From Periplaneta americana (lineage: Eukaryota > Arthropoda > Insecta > Blattodea > Blattidae), in assembly GCF_040183065.1 (NCBI RefSeq), contig NC_091121.1, positions 64,946,287-65,010,286 of the forward strand: a DNA stretch of 64,000 nt, given 5' to 3'. The translations under genes and the position numbers were made by a program. Below, piece by piece: positions 1 through 10,778 of this stretch (positions are counted from its first letter, which is position 1; each line of letters starts with the position of its first letter). The notes below the pieces were generated by a model. It made no database searches, was not told the origin of the DNA, and was given only the letters and a program-made list of their open reading frames with translations.

Positions 1-62
1 GAACCACGTCGTCTAGCGAATACATTCTTGTAGTTTTTAAAATGATAACACTGGTCTTCAGT

Positions 63-330
63 GATTTTGCTACTAAACAAAAACAAGTGTACCAACCCCA
101 ATTTGAGTGTGCTGAAATCCGTTTTTTCTATCATGTCATAATTTTAAAATAATAACATTTTAAATTTTTAACATTTTTAATACATTTAGATCAATTTTAT
201 TTTATTTTGATTTTGCTACTGAACAAAACAAGTGTACCGACCCTAATTCAAGTGTGCTGATTAGAGATCTGAAGTCGTTTTTTTTTCTAACGCGTCACAT
301 TTTAAAAATAATATTTTTAATTTTTAACAC
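63..330. repeat. 146-bp tandem duplication, two diverged units
   Basis: A block starting 'gattttgctact' at 63 recurs at 209, followed in both by 'caagtgtacc', 'agtgtgctga' and an AT-rich stretch ending 'tttttaac'. The units differ by scattered substitutions and small indels. The second unit runs directly into the pseudogene at 335. Confidence 0.75.
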
Positions 331-334
331 AAGG

Positions 335-905
335 CGCTCCTTGACGCAAAGAAGATATTTCTTCCCACCCCTTCACATTAAAATTTGCCTAATGAAAAAC
401 TTTGTAGAGGCTCAGAATCATGATGGCGAAGGCTTTAAGTATCTGAAGAAAAAGTTTGAGAGAGTGGAAAGTGATCCAAATAAATTGAAGGCAGGAATTT
501 TCATTGGGCCAGAGATCCAACAATTGATGCGTGACACTACGTTCAATTCAAAACTGAGTGCTCTTGAACTCGAAGCTTGAGACACATTTATACTAGTGTC
601 AACTACGTTTTTAGGAAATTATCGAGCTGATAATAAATTATGCTGAGCTAGTATATAACATGCTTAGAGCATATCAGAATCTAGGTTGTCGCATGTCTTT
701 AAAAATGACTTTCTTCATTCACACCTTCACTTTTTCCATAAAAACTCGGCGCTGTAAGTGACGAACATGGTGAGAGGTTCCATCAGGACATGTCAACGAC
801 GGAATGCAGGTAGGGTCAATATGGTGCGAGCATGATGGGTGATTTCTGCTGGTTCCTACAGCGGTCAACCACATGCCAACATAAGCGGAAAGGCAAAGGT
901 CTCGA
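335..905 (+). pseudogene. Relic of a multicopy arthropod protein family with a DEHGERFHQD-type motif
   Basis: The first part is open to the stop at 578-580 and reads PPLHIK, MKNFVEA, GEGFKYL and GIFIGPEIQQLM in order. Translation continues past a TGA that sits where I expect a tryptophan, giving TFLGNYRADN, then, after further frame breaks, LGCRMSLKM, a region matching the family's DEHGERFHQD box near 758-785, and a final MMGDFCWFL-like block near 830-855. This order is what I know from an uncharacterised protein family present in many copies in insects and other invertebrates; its function is not established and the high copy number suggests a transposon origin. There is at least one in-frame stop and at least two frameshifts, so this is not a working gene. 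The N-terminal part of the family is absent. Confidence 0.6.
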
Positions 906-1676
906 GCACTTTTAATAGCGTTTTTAGTGCTTACTACATATTGTAAGTGTATATCTTCTTACAAATGTATCAAAATAATATAATATAACAATTTGCAAAG
1001 AATATATAAACTATGCTCAATTTATATCTCTGACTTTACGATACAGCTATATACTGAATAGTAAGATTTAGAATTAATGTTACTCAAAAACCTGATGTGC
1101 TACGATAAATATGATTACAGATCTGGAATCAGCGCATCAATGTCAGTATAAAACACTTAAAATTTTCTCAGTAGCAGACAAAAAGATTTTTTTTTGTAGA
1201 CCAGTGTAATAGATTGGCACATAGAATACATCCTTGTGTATCATACTGTTCTTGATACCTGTATGCAGTTTCAATTTGCAGTACACCGAAACGCGGGCCA
1301 TTATTTAAGTTTCCGATGCATATCTCACGGCTTGCATGTCTTCCACTCGCGTAGACTCTCTCCACGGAAGCAAAATAATGAAGAATATAAATCAATGAAA
1401 CGCAGTGTAGTGTATATGAGGAGAGATGTTGCTGGGAAGCAGGAATATTTACATCGCATGCAAGGGAGATAGTACAATGTTAAATGAAACAGTCTGATAA
1501 TAAACGTAAAATGATAAGGGGGTCGTGGTCATAAATTTGTATTTTATCTAAGGTGTAGTCGTCCGCCCGTTTTCAATATGAGGTCTTTCGTTGGCTTGTA
1601 TGAAGACCCAACGACTTCTTGACTCCACATCTCAACATAGCACCGGTATGTCAAATCTGTTAAATTCAAGATAAAG
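906..1676. other. No recognisable feature
   Basis: AT-rich sequence. Short overlapping frames on both strands near 1168-1472 have no motif I recognise and look like chance. Confidence 0.5.
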
Positions 1677-1684
1677 ATTTAGAG

Positions 1685-1860
1685 CAGCGGTCATCAGCAC
1701 ACTGCACTCTCGGGCTAGCGTCTCTTACCCGCAGGTCTCTTACAGCACCAGCGTGCAACCGTGGCTGCTGGCGGGTATGCTTCCTCGGGTATGTACGAAG
1801 GTGAATATTGCCATGCACTGCTTACCCTTAACCCTTTTCAGCGAGTGCTGACGACCACTG
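1685..1860. mobile_element. hAT-type MITE, copy 1
   Basis: A 176-bp element begins CAGCGGTCATCAGCAC and ends with the inverted complement GTGCTGACGACCACTG, so the ends are about 16-bp inverted repeats of the form CAGYGGTCRTCAGCAC. It is flanked by a perfect 8-bp direct repeat, atttagag, at 1677-1684 and 1861-1868. CAG-type ends plus an 8-bp duplication are the signature of the hAT superfamily; there is no coding capacity. A second copy lies at 34641-34821 in the same orientation. Confidence 0.88.
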
Positions 1861-2077
1861 ATTTAGAGCAAAGCTCACTCAATAAAAGAAGGAAATAATG
1901 AAACAGAGAAAGGAAGAAACAAGAAACAATCAAGGAATCAGAATTAGAAAAGAAATAGTAAGATGGCAAGGATGAAAGTAACTTTGTTTATTCTTCTTTT
2001 TCTTCGTTCAAGCGTTAGGTCCAGTGATCCGTTGCGGGTTAATTTATAGTTTTTGTTGTCACTCTTTCTTTTTTTAC

Positions 2078-2291
2078 AGCGCCACTAAATAATCAATGGA
2101 ATCGATGGAATTGGTGATAGTGAGGTTCTATTTGGCGAAATGAGGCCGAGGATTCGTCATAGATTTCCTGACATTCGTCTTATTGCTGGGAACAGCTTGA
2201 AAAAAAACCAACTACTCAACTACGTAGATATGAGCCAAAGCGGGAATCGAAACCATACCCGAGCGCAACTCCATATCAGCAGGCTACATTG
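2078..2291 (-). mobile_element. tRNA-derived SINE, family B, head-truncated
   Basis: The core 'gaggccgaggattcg' and the B-box complement 'gggaatcgaaacc' match the copies at 4080, 6657 and 60014. Read on the minus strand, the tRNA-like head should lie at the right, but it is cut off near 2291 and replaced by a CATA array. Only a diverged 3' part remains at the left. Confidence 0.7.
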
Positions 2292-2317
2292 TTTAAAAAT
2301 ACTGTACATATACATAG

Positions 2318-2446
2318 GCATGCATACATGCATGCATGCATACATACATACATACATACATACATACATACATACATACATACATACATACATACATACA
2401 TACATACATACATACATACATACATACATACATACGTACGTACGTA
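2318..2446. repeat. (CATA)n microsatellite with CATG and TACG variants
   Basis: About 120 bp of TACA/CATA tetranucleotide, with CATG variants at the left edge and GTAC variants at the right. Frames such as HTYI repeats on the plus strand and MYVC repeats on the minus strand are artefacts of this array. It abuts the truncated SINE. Confidence 0.95.
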
Positions 2447-3667
2447 ATATTTTGACGGAAGCCTAGCCTCGTTGGTACGGATATGTAGCGAATCGATACC
2501 CCTTCTCCGGTCTCTCCTTAAGTTTGCGAATCAAGGTCCAGCCATGCATTTAGAGATTTTTGCCACAAGTCTCGCACTGAACTCTCCATACTGAAATGAC
2601 TGCCAACAGTGAACTTAATATATGGAAGGATCAGAGTGCAACCAAGTGTTATGATACATCGTTGTTACGAACTTACAGACTTACTGTTGCTAGGTATAAT
2701 AACTCAAATTTTTGGGCGTAGGCTAAGCCTCAAAAGCCTCTTAAGTGCTTCGGCACTGCAAACCACCTCCTCCCCATGGATTATAATAAAACTCTTCCAA
2801 GGAGATTATTTGTGGACTCTTCTGTGTATAGGTATGGTCGATAAGTTTGTCGGATATGACGTAAGGATTTCCACTGCAACCGAAGTGGTATTTCCATTCC
2901 GCAAAATCCTTTCATTTTTGTTTTAGTGTAGGTGGAATAATAGATAACTTATTAAAGACAAAAGTAACATTAATTAATTGGAAGAATTAGTAAATAAAAT
3001 AATAAGTAAACAAATAATCATCACGTTCCTTTCAGAGGAAGTATGAAAAAAATTTGAATTAGTACAAAATCACATCGTTTAAAAAGTAATAAAGAAAGAA
3101 GTAAGGAATGAAACGCAAGGCTGCTTATGAAGAAGGAAGGAAAATACACATTTATTTTTCTCTATGATGTCAAAAACAAGGTTATGACGAATATGAGGTA
3201 TGGGGGAGGCATTCCCTGTTGAAACAGCGAAATCTGTAAGTAATCCCCGATGTAAGTCGCCGCAGTTTATGGAGCCGCTGACGTCTAATTAGCCGGTGCC
3301 GCTCATACATACGAATGTGGAGATCGATGGCGACCCACTTGTGCTGCAAGACGTGTACATTCCGAGCCGGGCCTGAGGGCCCGGTGATAGATGGGCTGTT
3401 TGCTGAATGGACGTCCAGCTTTCGATCTCGGTTAGCGGTATACATAGCTATTCGCAGCAGTAGTCACGTGTACACTGTACACAGCACAGAATAGCTAGTG
3501 AGGGTTTATCTACGCCACGGAAACGCACAGCAATATTCAAATTCGCAAATGTCGTTTAATTTAACATTTGGCATGTAACGAAAGCACTAAAAGGAAGAAG
3601 CATAAAGTTAGTTAGCTCTATTGGGAAAATACCTTACCATGCGGGAGACCACGACTGAGTGTTTTTT
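2447..3667. other. No recognisable feature
   Basis: Mixed composition. The stretch 3180-3480 is GC-richer than its surroundings and carries an 87-codon minus-strand frame, but no motif is recognisable. Confidence 0.45.
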
Positions 3668-3740
3668 TTAGTTGGTTATTTAACGCTGTATAATCATAGC
3701 CACCGTTTTTGACCGGTGAAATAAATAATACAAACCTTAA

Positions 3741-4079
3741 GAGCGAGTATCTTATCTTTGCCGCTGTCTGTGGGCGAGAAAGCTGACAACTGTGATTGGC
3801 AGATTGCTGACGTGACTTGTGTCTAGAAGGTGGTGCCACTCTCAGCTGAATTGGCAACAGATGCCACTGACTGGGCATTGTACACAAGGACACATCCCAG
3901 AAACGCAAAGTGCGAGTATCTTGCCTTTGCCACAGTCTGTGGACGATAAGACTGACGACTATGATTGGCGGATTGCTGACGTGACGTGTATTTGGGTGGT
4001 ACCATTCTCAACTGCGCTGGCAACAAATGCTCACTGACTGGGCTTGTACTCAAGGACACGCGCCGAAAACGCTGGCGCT
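3741..4079. repeat. Tandem duplication, period about 169 bp
   Basis: 'gcgagtatctt' starts at 3743 and again at 3912. Both units continue through 'tttgcc', 'gtctgtgg', 'attggc' and 'ttgctgacgtgac' and end near 'actgactgggc'. Overlapping short frames in this interval are by-products of the duplication. Confidence 0.85.
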
Positions 4080-4312
4080 GGCTATATCAACTATTCGGTT
4101 ATTTAGCGTCGAAGGGATGGGGATAGCGAGATGGTATTTGTCGAGGTGAGGCCGAGGATTCGCCATAGATTACCTGAAATTCGCCTTACGTTTGGGGAAA
4201 ACCTCGGAGAAACCACAGTCAAGTAATCAGTGCAAGTGGTAATCGAACCCACACCCGAGCGCAACTCTGAATCGGCAAGGAAGCTCCTTAGCCGACTGAG
4301 CTACGCCGGTGG
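4080..4312 (-). mobile_element. tRNA-derived SINE, family B, near complete
   Basis: On the minus strand the element starts CCACCGGCGTAGCTCAGTCG, which contains a good A box (TAGCTCAGTCGG). A B box (GGGTTCGATTACC) follows about 50 bp later, at 4238-4250. The body carries the family core (complement of 'gaggccgaggattcgcc') and ends with 'AATAACCG'-type sequence at the left. This is the most complete of the four family B copies in the window. Confidence 0.85.
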
Positions 4313-4550
4313 TACAACTGAGTTATATTGCCTATTTCGTTCATGTACTAATCTATCAGTGGAGTGTGCGAATCCGTAGACTTACAACCAATGAGAACCA
4401 TCTGTGACTGCAATATGATCGATTTTGTATTGTCACTTTTATCTTGTTGCTAATGGTTCGCAATTATATTTTGTTCGGTATGCTACAAGTATTTAGAAGG
4501 TAATGGAAATTGTGATGTGGCCATAGAAATTATTTTGGATCACCATAATG

Positions 4551-4708
4551 CAGGGCTGGGCACCAAGAGCGGATTCTACTCTCTCACAGGGAAGCATATG
4601 ATTTCTCTTCAACCCCATTTTCCCCGTCGAACACCGCGCAGCGTTGATGCTGTGACGGATGAATATTAAGCATCCCCATTTATAGTCTGGATTCGGTGCC
4701 CAGCCCTG
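4551..4708. mobile_element. hAT-type MITE, CAGGGCTGGGCACC ends
   Basis: A 158-bp element with 14-bp perfect terminal inverted repeats (CAGGGCTGGGCACC ... GGTGCCCAGCCCTG). A perfect 8-bp duplication, ccataatg, flanks it at 4543-4550 and 4709-4716. It is unrelated in sequence to the MITE at 1685. A minus-strand frame of 97 codons across it (4493-4786) is not a gene. Confidence 0.9.
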
Positions 4709-5102
4709 CCATAATGTAACTATCAAGAAACTCAGAAATATTCGATCGATATCATTTTCCTGATCATCAATTAGGCCTACACCCAATAAATTTACTTTTA
4801 CGGAATGTCTCGTTCATAATCTTACATCTAATAAGATTTCCATATTTTTAAATTTCAATGTGTTTATAATAAAAATTCATATTTCCATTGTGTCGTGTTT
4901 CCTGTCATTCATGTGTAATTAGAGTAGTTAACATTGCATAGGTCTGGTCGTATTTATGAATACATATTTAATACTTTCCTTACTAAATCAATAAGCTGTG
5001 ACGGCAAATGAAGCCTTATACAATGTTAGTAAGTAAAATAATAGTACGTGGTGAGTTGTTGACGACTCATACAGTAGTTCTGTACATTATACTGTATATG
5101 TA

Positions 5103-5338
5103 GGGTAAAGGTTGGCAATATTGTGATACTAATAATATTATGATAGTACTTTTTGAGAATTTTTTACAATTTTACTGAGCGAGAGAAGGAACGGTTTTGT
5201 GCAGAAATTTGTCCACGAACATTTCCTTAATACGTTGACGCAAAAAACCTATCTTCCTCTCGCTCAGTAAAATTGTAAAAATTCTCAAAAAGAACTATCA
5301 TAATATTATTAGTATCACAATATTACCAACCTTTAGCC
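5103..5338 (+). mobile_element. Long-TIR MITE with TA target site, copy 1
   Basis: The left arm starts GGGTAAAGGTTGGCAATATT and the right arm ends with its complement, AATATTACCAACCTTTAGCC. The arms pair over about 85 bp, down to 'ctgagcgagag', around an internal stretch of about 70 bp. TA dinucleotides flank both ends (5101-5102 and 5339-5340), as for Tc1/mariner-type MITEs. The second copy, at 17645-17869, has its internal stretch inverted relative to this one. Confidence 0.88.
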
Positions 5339-5340
5339 TA

Positions 5341-6656
5341 TGTCTACGAGGACTGGCTGAGTGTCATCAGAGATGCGGTGTACGAATTTGAAGGATGTAG
5401 AGAAATGCGTAGTGTAATGGATAGTAGGGTCGGCTTAGCTGGGCAGCACAATCGGCATGCAACTCATTCCATCACGCATGCACAAAAATCATCTTTAGGC
5501 TGCAGTGCATAGCGAAGCTCCTGTTCCGCTGAATGAGCACCTCTGTGCCTCTTTAAACGCATCCTATACGCACTGCAGATGTTGTAAATGAAATTTTCAA
5601 TAATCAAAAGTTCTGTGAAATCTGGGGTGTACCTTTTGAGCGAAAACAATATCTTTTGAACCAAGTTAGAAGTTCCTTTTGAGCCACAATAATTTACTAT
5701 GACAAATTAAAATTTTTTTCCACCGACTACTGTACATAATGAGATTTAAACAACCCACCCGACGATTTTCGACTGTTTTGCCAGTGCAATATAGCTATAC
5801 CAGTGGGGTTATTTCATTCTTGTTTTTTGATCATGGAGTACACTAAAGGAGGCACGAACAGGAGTAACATGTTTATTTTATTTTTTATTCATATCTCTAT
5901 TAAGTTTACGTAAGGGAAGTTAAACAATTTTTATTCTATTTTCATTCATATTATAATTTCAAGTGTACTGTTTATTCTTGGCGATCGTGAAATAAAATAA
6001 AATAAACATTGCCACGCCCCAAACAAAAGGACGCTATCTAGACAAACTCTGCGCTCTTCATTCAAAAGAAAGTGTGACGAAAATATGTTTCAACCAACAT
6101 AAAAAATTATCAAAACCACTCTCCATGAAAAATAAAGATATTTAATTACACTTTAAGTTTTAGTGACATTAAATTAGTTCGTCAAAACATATATCGCCAA
6201 AGACAAATTTCTGCCCGCTTTCCCACGTAATTGTGCCGAAACCAACCAATGCCTTCGAAACGTTACTTCACTATCCATTAAAAGTACAGCCCGTTCAAAA
6301 ATTACCGCACCAAAACTCAAAGTTGTTCAAAGAGACTTTCGTTCAAAATAAACATATTAAAATTTGTTGTCGTTCTAAAAGCCGTTCTCTAGTTAAATCG
6401 AGATATAAATTAAAAATTATACTTTAAGGTACAAATAGCTGCCATAATAGAAATGTGTAATATTGTTAAGAAATTTGTGACCATGATCTTTTTTTTTTCT
6501 TGTTCCTCTTATTTTTCCCTATGTAAATGTACGAGTAATATCAATCGTGTGTACTTCTGAGTTTTTGCTAATTTTATACTTTGTACAGTAGGTATGTGAA
6601 ACGTTTGTAAGAACATTTTAGACTAATACCACTATCATTATTTTCAATAATTCATT
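5341..6656. other. No recognisable feature
   Basis: AT-rich, with no repeat or coding motif that I can identify. Confidence 0.5.
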
Positions 6657-6834
6657 ATTTAATGACGCTATATCAGCGTCGATGGAGTTAATATTAGCGA
6701 AATGGTATTTTCCAAAATGAGTCCGAGGTTTGCCATGGGTTTAACTGGCATTCGCTCTGCATTTGGAGACAACCTTGGAGAAAAACTCAGATGACACCAG
6801 GAAGTATTCTAACACACACCCGAGCGCAGCGTCG
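6657..6834 (-). mobile_element. tRNA-derived SINE, family B, head-truncated
   Basis: Matches family B through 'gacgctatatcagcgtcgat', the core (here 'gagtccgaggtttgcc') and 'acacccgagcgca'. The tRNA-like head expected at the right is missing; the copy stops just before the TAA array at 6842. It is more diverged than the 4080 copy. Confidence 0.7.
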
Positions 6835-6841
6835 AACCGTG

Positions 6842-6845
6842 AATA

Positions 6846-6910
<65 letters not shown>
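6842..6910. repeat. (TAA)n microsatellite
   Basis: About 68 bp of uninterrupted TAA/ATA. It abuts the 3' end of the minus-strand LINE that follows. Confidence 0.97.
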
Positions 6911-7729
6911 TCCTGTGTGATGGCAGCTGTCGCCATCTTCTGGAAACCAAATTCAATTTCTGTCTAGTCATCCATTGATCTGACTCTGCTATGATCGCTG
7001 CTTTTACTCTTATCTATGTCTTCTTTGGGGTCTGTTTCTTTCTCTCCCGTGGGACGCACTCTATAATTTCGGTATTCTCTTCTCTGACGTCCTTTGAACA
7101 TGGTTATACCGCTGCAGTCTTTTCTTCTCTATGATGTCTGGCTTCTCCATAACTTCCTTTATTTCCTTTATCCCTACGTTCATTTTTATTCTCCTGCTGA
7201 CCTTGAAACATCCATTTCTGTAGATGAAATTGCATTTTGTTTCTGTGATAGAAACTTGTCATATTTCTGCATCCACCATATGTTAAATTACGTTTTATTA
7301 TAGTTTTATTGGTACATAAGTCTCTGCTTCTGTTGTTTTTCATGAGATAGAGTTTAGAGAACTTATAACTTTTCTTGTTTGAGTAACTGTGTGTTTTATT
7401 TCTGTTGTATTATTCCAGACTGATCAATTTTCATAGCTAGGTAAGTGTATTCTGAACATAGTTTTATATTTTTACTCACTGCCAGAATTCAAAATTTTCA
7501 TTTCTTCTCCGATATATAAACATTTGATTTTTCTTATATTTATGGAATGTTTCCATTTTTCATATTCTTTCTTTAGTTTTCTTGCCAAATCTTCTATGTC
7601 ATCATGCTCTTATGCTAGTAGTATCTTGTCATGTGCGAGATTGAGTGAATACTCACGTTTCTTCAATAAATTCGTTCAGCCATTTGTTTGCATTTTTTTT
7701 TTCCAGTTTCTTCAGTTGTATGTAACCTG

Positions 7730-7730
<1 letters not shown>
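6911..7730 (-). pseudogene. Non-LTR retrotransposon relic (reverse transcriptase C-terminal half), LINE family 4
   Basis: Minus-strand translation in shifting frames gives, from right to left, SLNLARDKILLA, HDDIEDLA, LKKEYEKWKHSINIRK (the region just after the catalytic ADD box in this type of reverse transcriptase), then TQTRKVISSLNS, and a C-terminal tail ending REKKQTPKKT to QKLNLVSRRWRQLP near 6933. Order and spacing fit the second half of a LINE polymerase. Several frameshifts and stops are present. The copy is bordered by TAA arrays on both sides (6842-6910 and 7731-7795). The clade is not certain; an RTE-like element is my best guess. Confidence 0.65.

Positions 7731-7795
<65 letters not shown>
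7731..7795. repeat. (TAA)n microsatellite
   Basis: About 64 bp of pure TAA at the truncated 5' side of the LINE relic. Poly-I and poly-Y-type frames here are artefacts. Confidence 0.97.
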
Positions 7796-7797
<2 letters not shown>

Positions 7798-8340
7798 AAA
7801 TGAAAGTAAACAGCTTCTGTTCCACTAACGAGTGTACATCTGGAAACAGGTTTCGCTTAGTACGGAGGCGTTTGAAAAGTGACATGGGCAAGTAGCATCC
7901 CACTTGTCGATGATTTAGTGTGTCAGCTTTCGATAGTAAAATCTTTTGACTTATAAATTAGATTATAGATGTAATTTATTAGCTTGTCTTATAATAAATG
8001 CTGGAACTGTCAACCGTCCTCTCCAATGCACATTTTTTAAAAAGATTTCTAGACCCCTGCTGAAATTTGTCTCTGTCAACAGAATTGAACATGGTTCGTT
8101 CATTCAGTTTATGATCGACTGTTATAAAGCTTTGGGTTTAGCAGTTTCATCCGTAAACCTGCCTATTGAGATAACTTTCTTAGTTATTTCGTGGGTGACT
8201 CTTCTACCCAAAAGTGTGACATCGAGTTTTTCCTTAGAACGCGATTTGTGCGCACTCTTTTTTCATTTAAAAATGAGCCGGTTTCTCTTTTTGACCGATT
8301 TTTTTAATTGAATCAGCTTGTTATTGAAAACCAAGATATG
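7796..8340. other. No recognisable feature
   Basis: Contains a 121-codon plus-strand frame (7946-8311) without recognisable motif. I do not support it as a gene. Confidence 0.45.
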
Positions 8341-8600
8341 TCTACAGAAACAGCCTATAGCATGACACTATCTGTACGATTTCTTTGTGACATACGTTTG
8401 ATAAATTAAGATTCGCTGTTCTAATGTGTACTGCATTGTCATTATCTGTCCACGCTTCGCAACACAAAACTTTCCCAGAGAAAATGTAGAGACCATTTCT
8501 TCAGTAGTCGCCTTCCATCTGTAAAAGTAAAAGGCCGATGACATTTACCTGAGTGAAGCCTGTTTTCTGGCGAACGCTGTGTATATTGATCTGATAATAG
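8341..8600 (+). repeat. Dispersed repeat J, copy 1
   Basis: Shares 'ctgttctaatgtgtactgca' and, about 110 bp on, 'atttacctgag' after 'aaaaggccga', with 40376-40670 in the same order and strand. The class is not known to me; the copies are strongly diverged. Confidence 0.6.
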
Positions 8601-8740
8601 ACATACAACGCATGTGGTACGTGCAAGCTTCAATCTTACGCATTATGATTGATGTTAGCTGCAAGAAATACTACGAAGAGGGTAACGTAACTTCCCACAA
8701 TATCAGAAACATTAGATTTGGACACATTGTTTAGTCTAGA

Positions 8741-9006
8741 CTACTGTCCAAAGACAGGTTTGAATCTCATAAGTGACACCAATAAGGCATCACTCATGAG
8801 GGAACTAAGCCGGGAGATAATAGGGTAGGGTGGCCAGTTCCTTACCCCCTCCATTGCATACATCGCTCACTAGAAACTTACACTAATCAAACATCAGTTT
8901 TATACAAACACTTCTACTTTCTCTGACACATATCGCCAAGTGATGTGTACTGCCTCATAATAGATATAGACTACACAGACCTATCAGGCAGAACCTCAAT
9001 CAGAGG
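8741..9006 (+). repeat. Dispersed repeat H, copy 1
   Basis: Contains 'gtccaaagacaggtttgaat', 'catcactcatgagg', 'ggccagttcctt' and 'gcagaacctcaatcagagg' in the same order as 28652-28866 (same strand) and 57893-58178 (opposite strand). The stretch around 'caggtttgaatctc' resembles a pol III B box, so this could be a SINE, but no A box is evident. Confidence 0.8.
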
Positions 9007-9144
9007 TTTTGGATACATCATAGGATTTATAAGGAACAATGACTATTACTGTAGACGCATCTTTAATCATGCGAAAATAGTTTGACTGGCATCTGCATGA
9101 TTTTGAGTCTTTCTCTGTGTTAACTCTTGGAATGTAGTACATTA

Positions 9145-9193
<49 letters not shown>

Positions 9194-9205
9194 TATTATT
9201 ATTAC

Positions 9206-9250
<45 letters not shown>
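9145..9250. repeat. (ATT)n microsatellite
   Basis: About 105 bp of ATT with two small interruptions, directly followed by the TTAC tail of a LINE. Confidence 0.97.
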
Positions 9251-9251
<1 letters not shown>

Positions 9252-9746
9252 TACTTACTTACTTACAAATGGCTTTTAGAGAACCCGGAGATTCATTGCC
9301 ACCTTCACATAAGCCCGCCTTCGTTCCCCATCCTGAGCAAGATTAATCCAGTCCCTACCGTCATATCCCACAACCCTCAAATCCATTTTCATATTATCCT
9401 ACCATTTACGTCTCGACCTCCCCAAAGGTATTTTTCCCTCCGGCCTCCCAACCAACACACTATATGCATTTCTGGATTCTCCCATACGTGCTACATGTTC
9501 TGCCCATCTCAAACGTCCGGATTTAATGTTTCTAATTGCGTCAGGTGAACAATACTTTGCTTGCAGTTCTGCGTTGTGTAACTGTCTCCATTCTCTAGTA
9601 ACTTCATCCCTTTCAGCCCCAAATATTTTCCTAAGCACCTTATTCTCAAACACCCTTAGCTTCTGTTCCTCTCTCAAAGTGAGAGTCCAAGTTTCACAAC
9701 CATACAGAACAACCGGTAATGTAACTATTTTATAAATTCTAAATTA
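9251..9746 (-). pseudogene. LINE family 1 3' fragment
   Basis: The minus strand reads EEQKLRVFENKVLRKIFGAE, then TREWRQLHN, RLRWAEHVARMGESRNAYS and GRPEGKIPLGRSRRKW, which is the C-terminal tail of the commonest LINE in this window. Its 3' end lies at the left and finishes in a (GTAA)n tail (TTAC on plus, 9251-9266). The copy is 5'-truncated at 9746. ATT arrays flank it on both sides. Confidence 0.88.
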
Positions 9747-9747
9747 A

Positions 9748-9793
<46 letters not shown>
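9747..9793. repeat. (ATT)n microsatellite
   Basis: About 46 bp of ATT at the 5'-truncated edge of the preceding LINE fragment. Confidence 0.97.
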
Positions 9794-10695
9794 TAGACTA
9801 TGTCGATCCTTATGCCATACCCTACAGATTTTCAGTCAAGGTTTAGAAACTTATAACATGGCACGACACGGCTCTATTACTACAGGTTTGCATTTCTGTT
9901 AGAATACATTTTGTTAAAGGCTACTTTGCCATCTTTGTTTTAAATTCTCTCACGTAGCACATGAAATTATCGAAACTACTGCAAGGTATTTCATCTTCCA
10001 AATCCTCTGAATTTAATGTTTAATGTGCTTTCTATTTTGAAACTTCAGTCAGCAGGATGCTGTTCTGTAATGTGTAGCTAAGTTGTTTTTCAGTATATCC
10101 CTCAAAGATATTTAGGCTCCAAGCTAGTCTTGACATTTGTTTACTATGTAATAAAGACGCGTTATTTCCGTTATTTCAACATTTTCTTGTTTTAACCATT
10201 TTGTGCGTCCAGTTGATTTTCTCTAAGGCGGTCAATCGTGGGAGCAGTCTAAACCAATACTAGTGCCAAGTTGTGTGTGGATGAGTGGCTCTGGTGTTCT
10301 GTTTCTACTTTATCTTGAGGTTGGTCATTGATATGATTATTGTGAGTCAGTTAAGTGCTAACTTATTTTTCACAGGCATAATGTTTCTCTCCATTTTTTA
10401 ATTTTGCGTAAACAAAATAAAATTATTGTGATCCCTGGTTGTCGAACGAGAACCAAGCCAATATGACTGTAGTTCCAATATACAATTTTCCCAAAATTCA
10501 TGAAATTTTGCAAGAATAAGTGTCAATTTTTAAACGAATCGTTAAAATGAGGATAATAACGTGACTCGTCAGTTTGATGATTTGTAGTTCATTTCTAGAG
10601 TTTTTAATATGATCATGCATATTTGTTCACAGGGTACGAATTAAGATTTCTGATGAGGGGGATAGAATCTTAAATAGAGAATACCATACATAAAA
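9794..10695. other. No recognisable feature
   Basis: Unremarkable AT-rich sequence; no repeat match within the window. Confidence 0.45.
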
Positions 10696-10721
10696 TAATA
10701 ATAATAATAATAATAATAATA

Positions 10722-10778
<57 letters not shown>
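10696..10778. repeat. Palindromic (AAT)n-(ATT)n array
   Basis: An AAT run of about 28 bp switches strand phase at 'aatatatt' and continues as ATT for about 55 bp. The two halves are complementary and can form a hairpin. It abuts the 5' edge of the LINE copy at 10779. Confidence 0.95.

Noticed and set aside
2318..2446. CRISPR-like or regulatory repeat
   Set aside because: It is a simple CATA microsatellite with no spacers; no CRISPR array was seen in the window, as expected for a eukaryote.
3670..3692. SINE family B tail ('gttggttatttaacgctgta')
   Set aside because: Only about 20 bp match, with no further family B sequence on either side.
7524..7895. 123-codon frame with a poly-isoleucine run
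   Set aside because: It lies opposite the LINE family 4 relic and runs through a TAA array.
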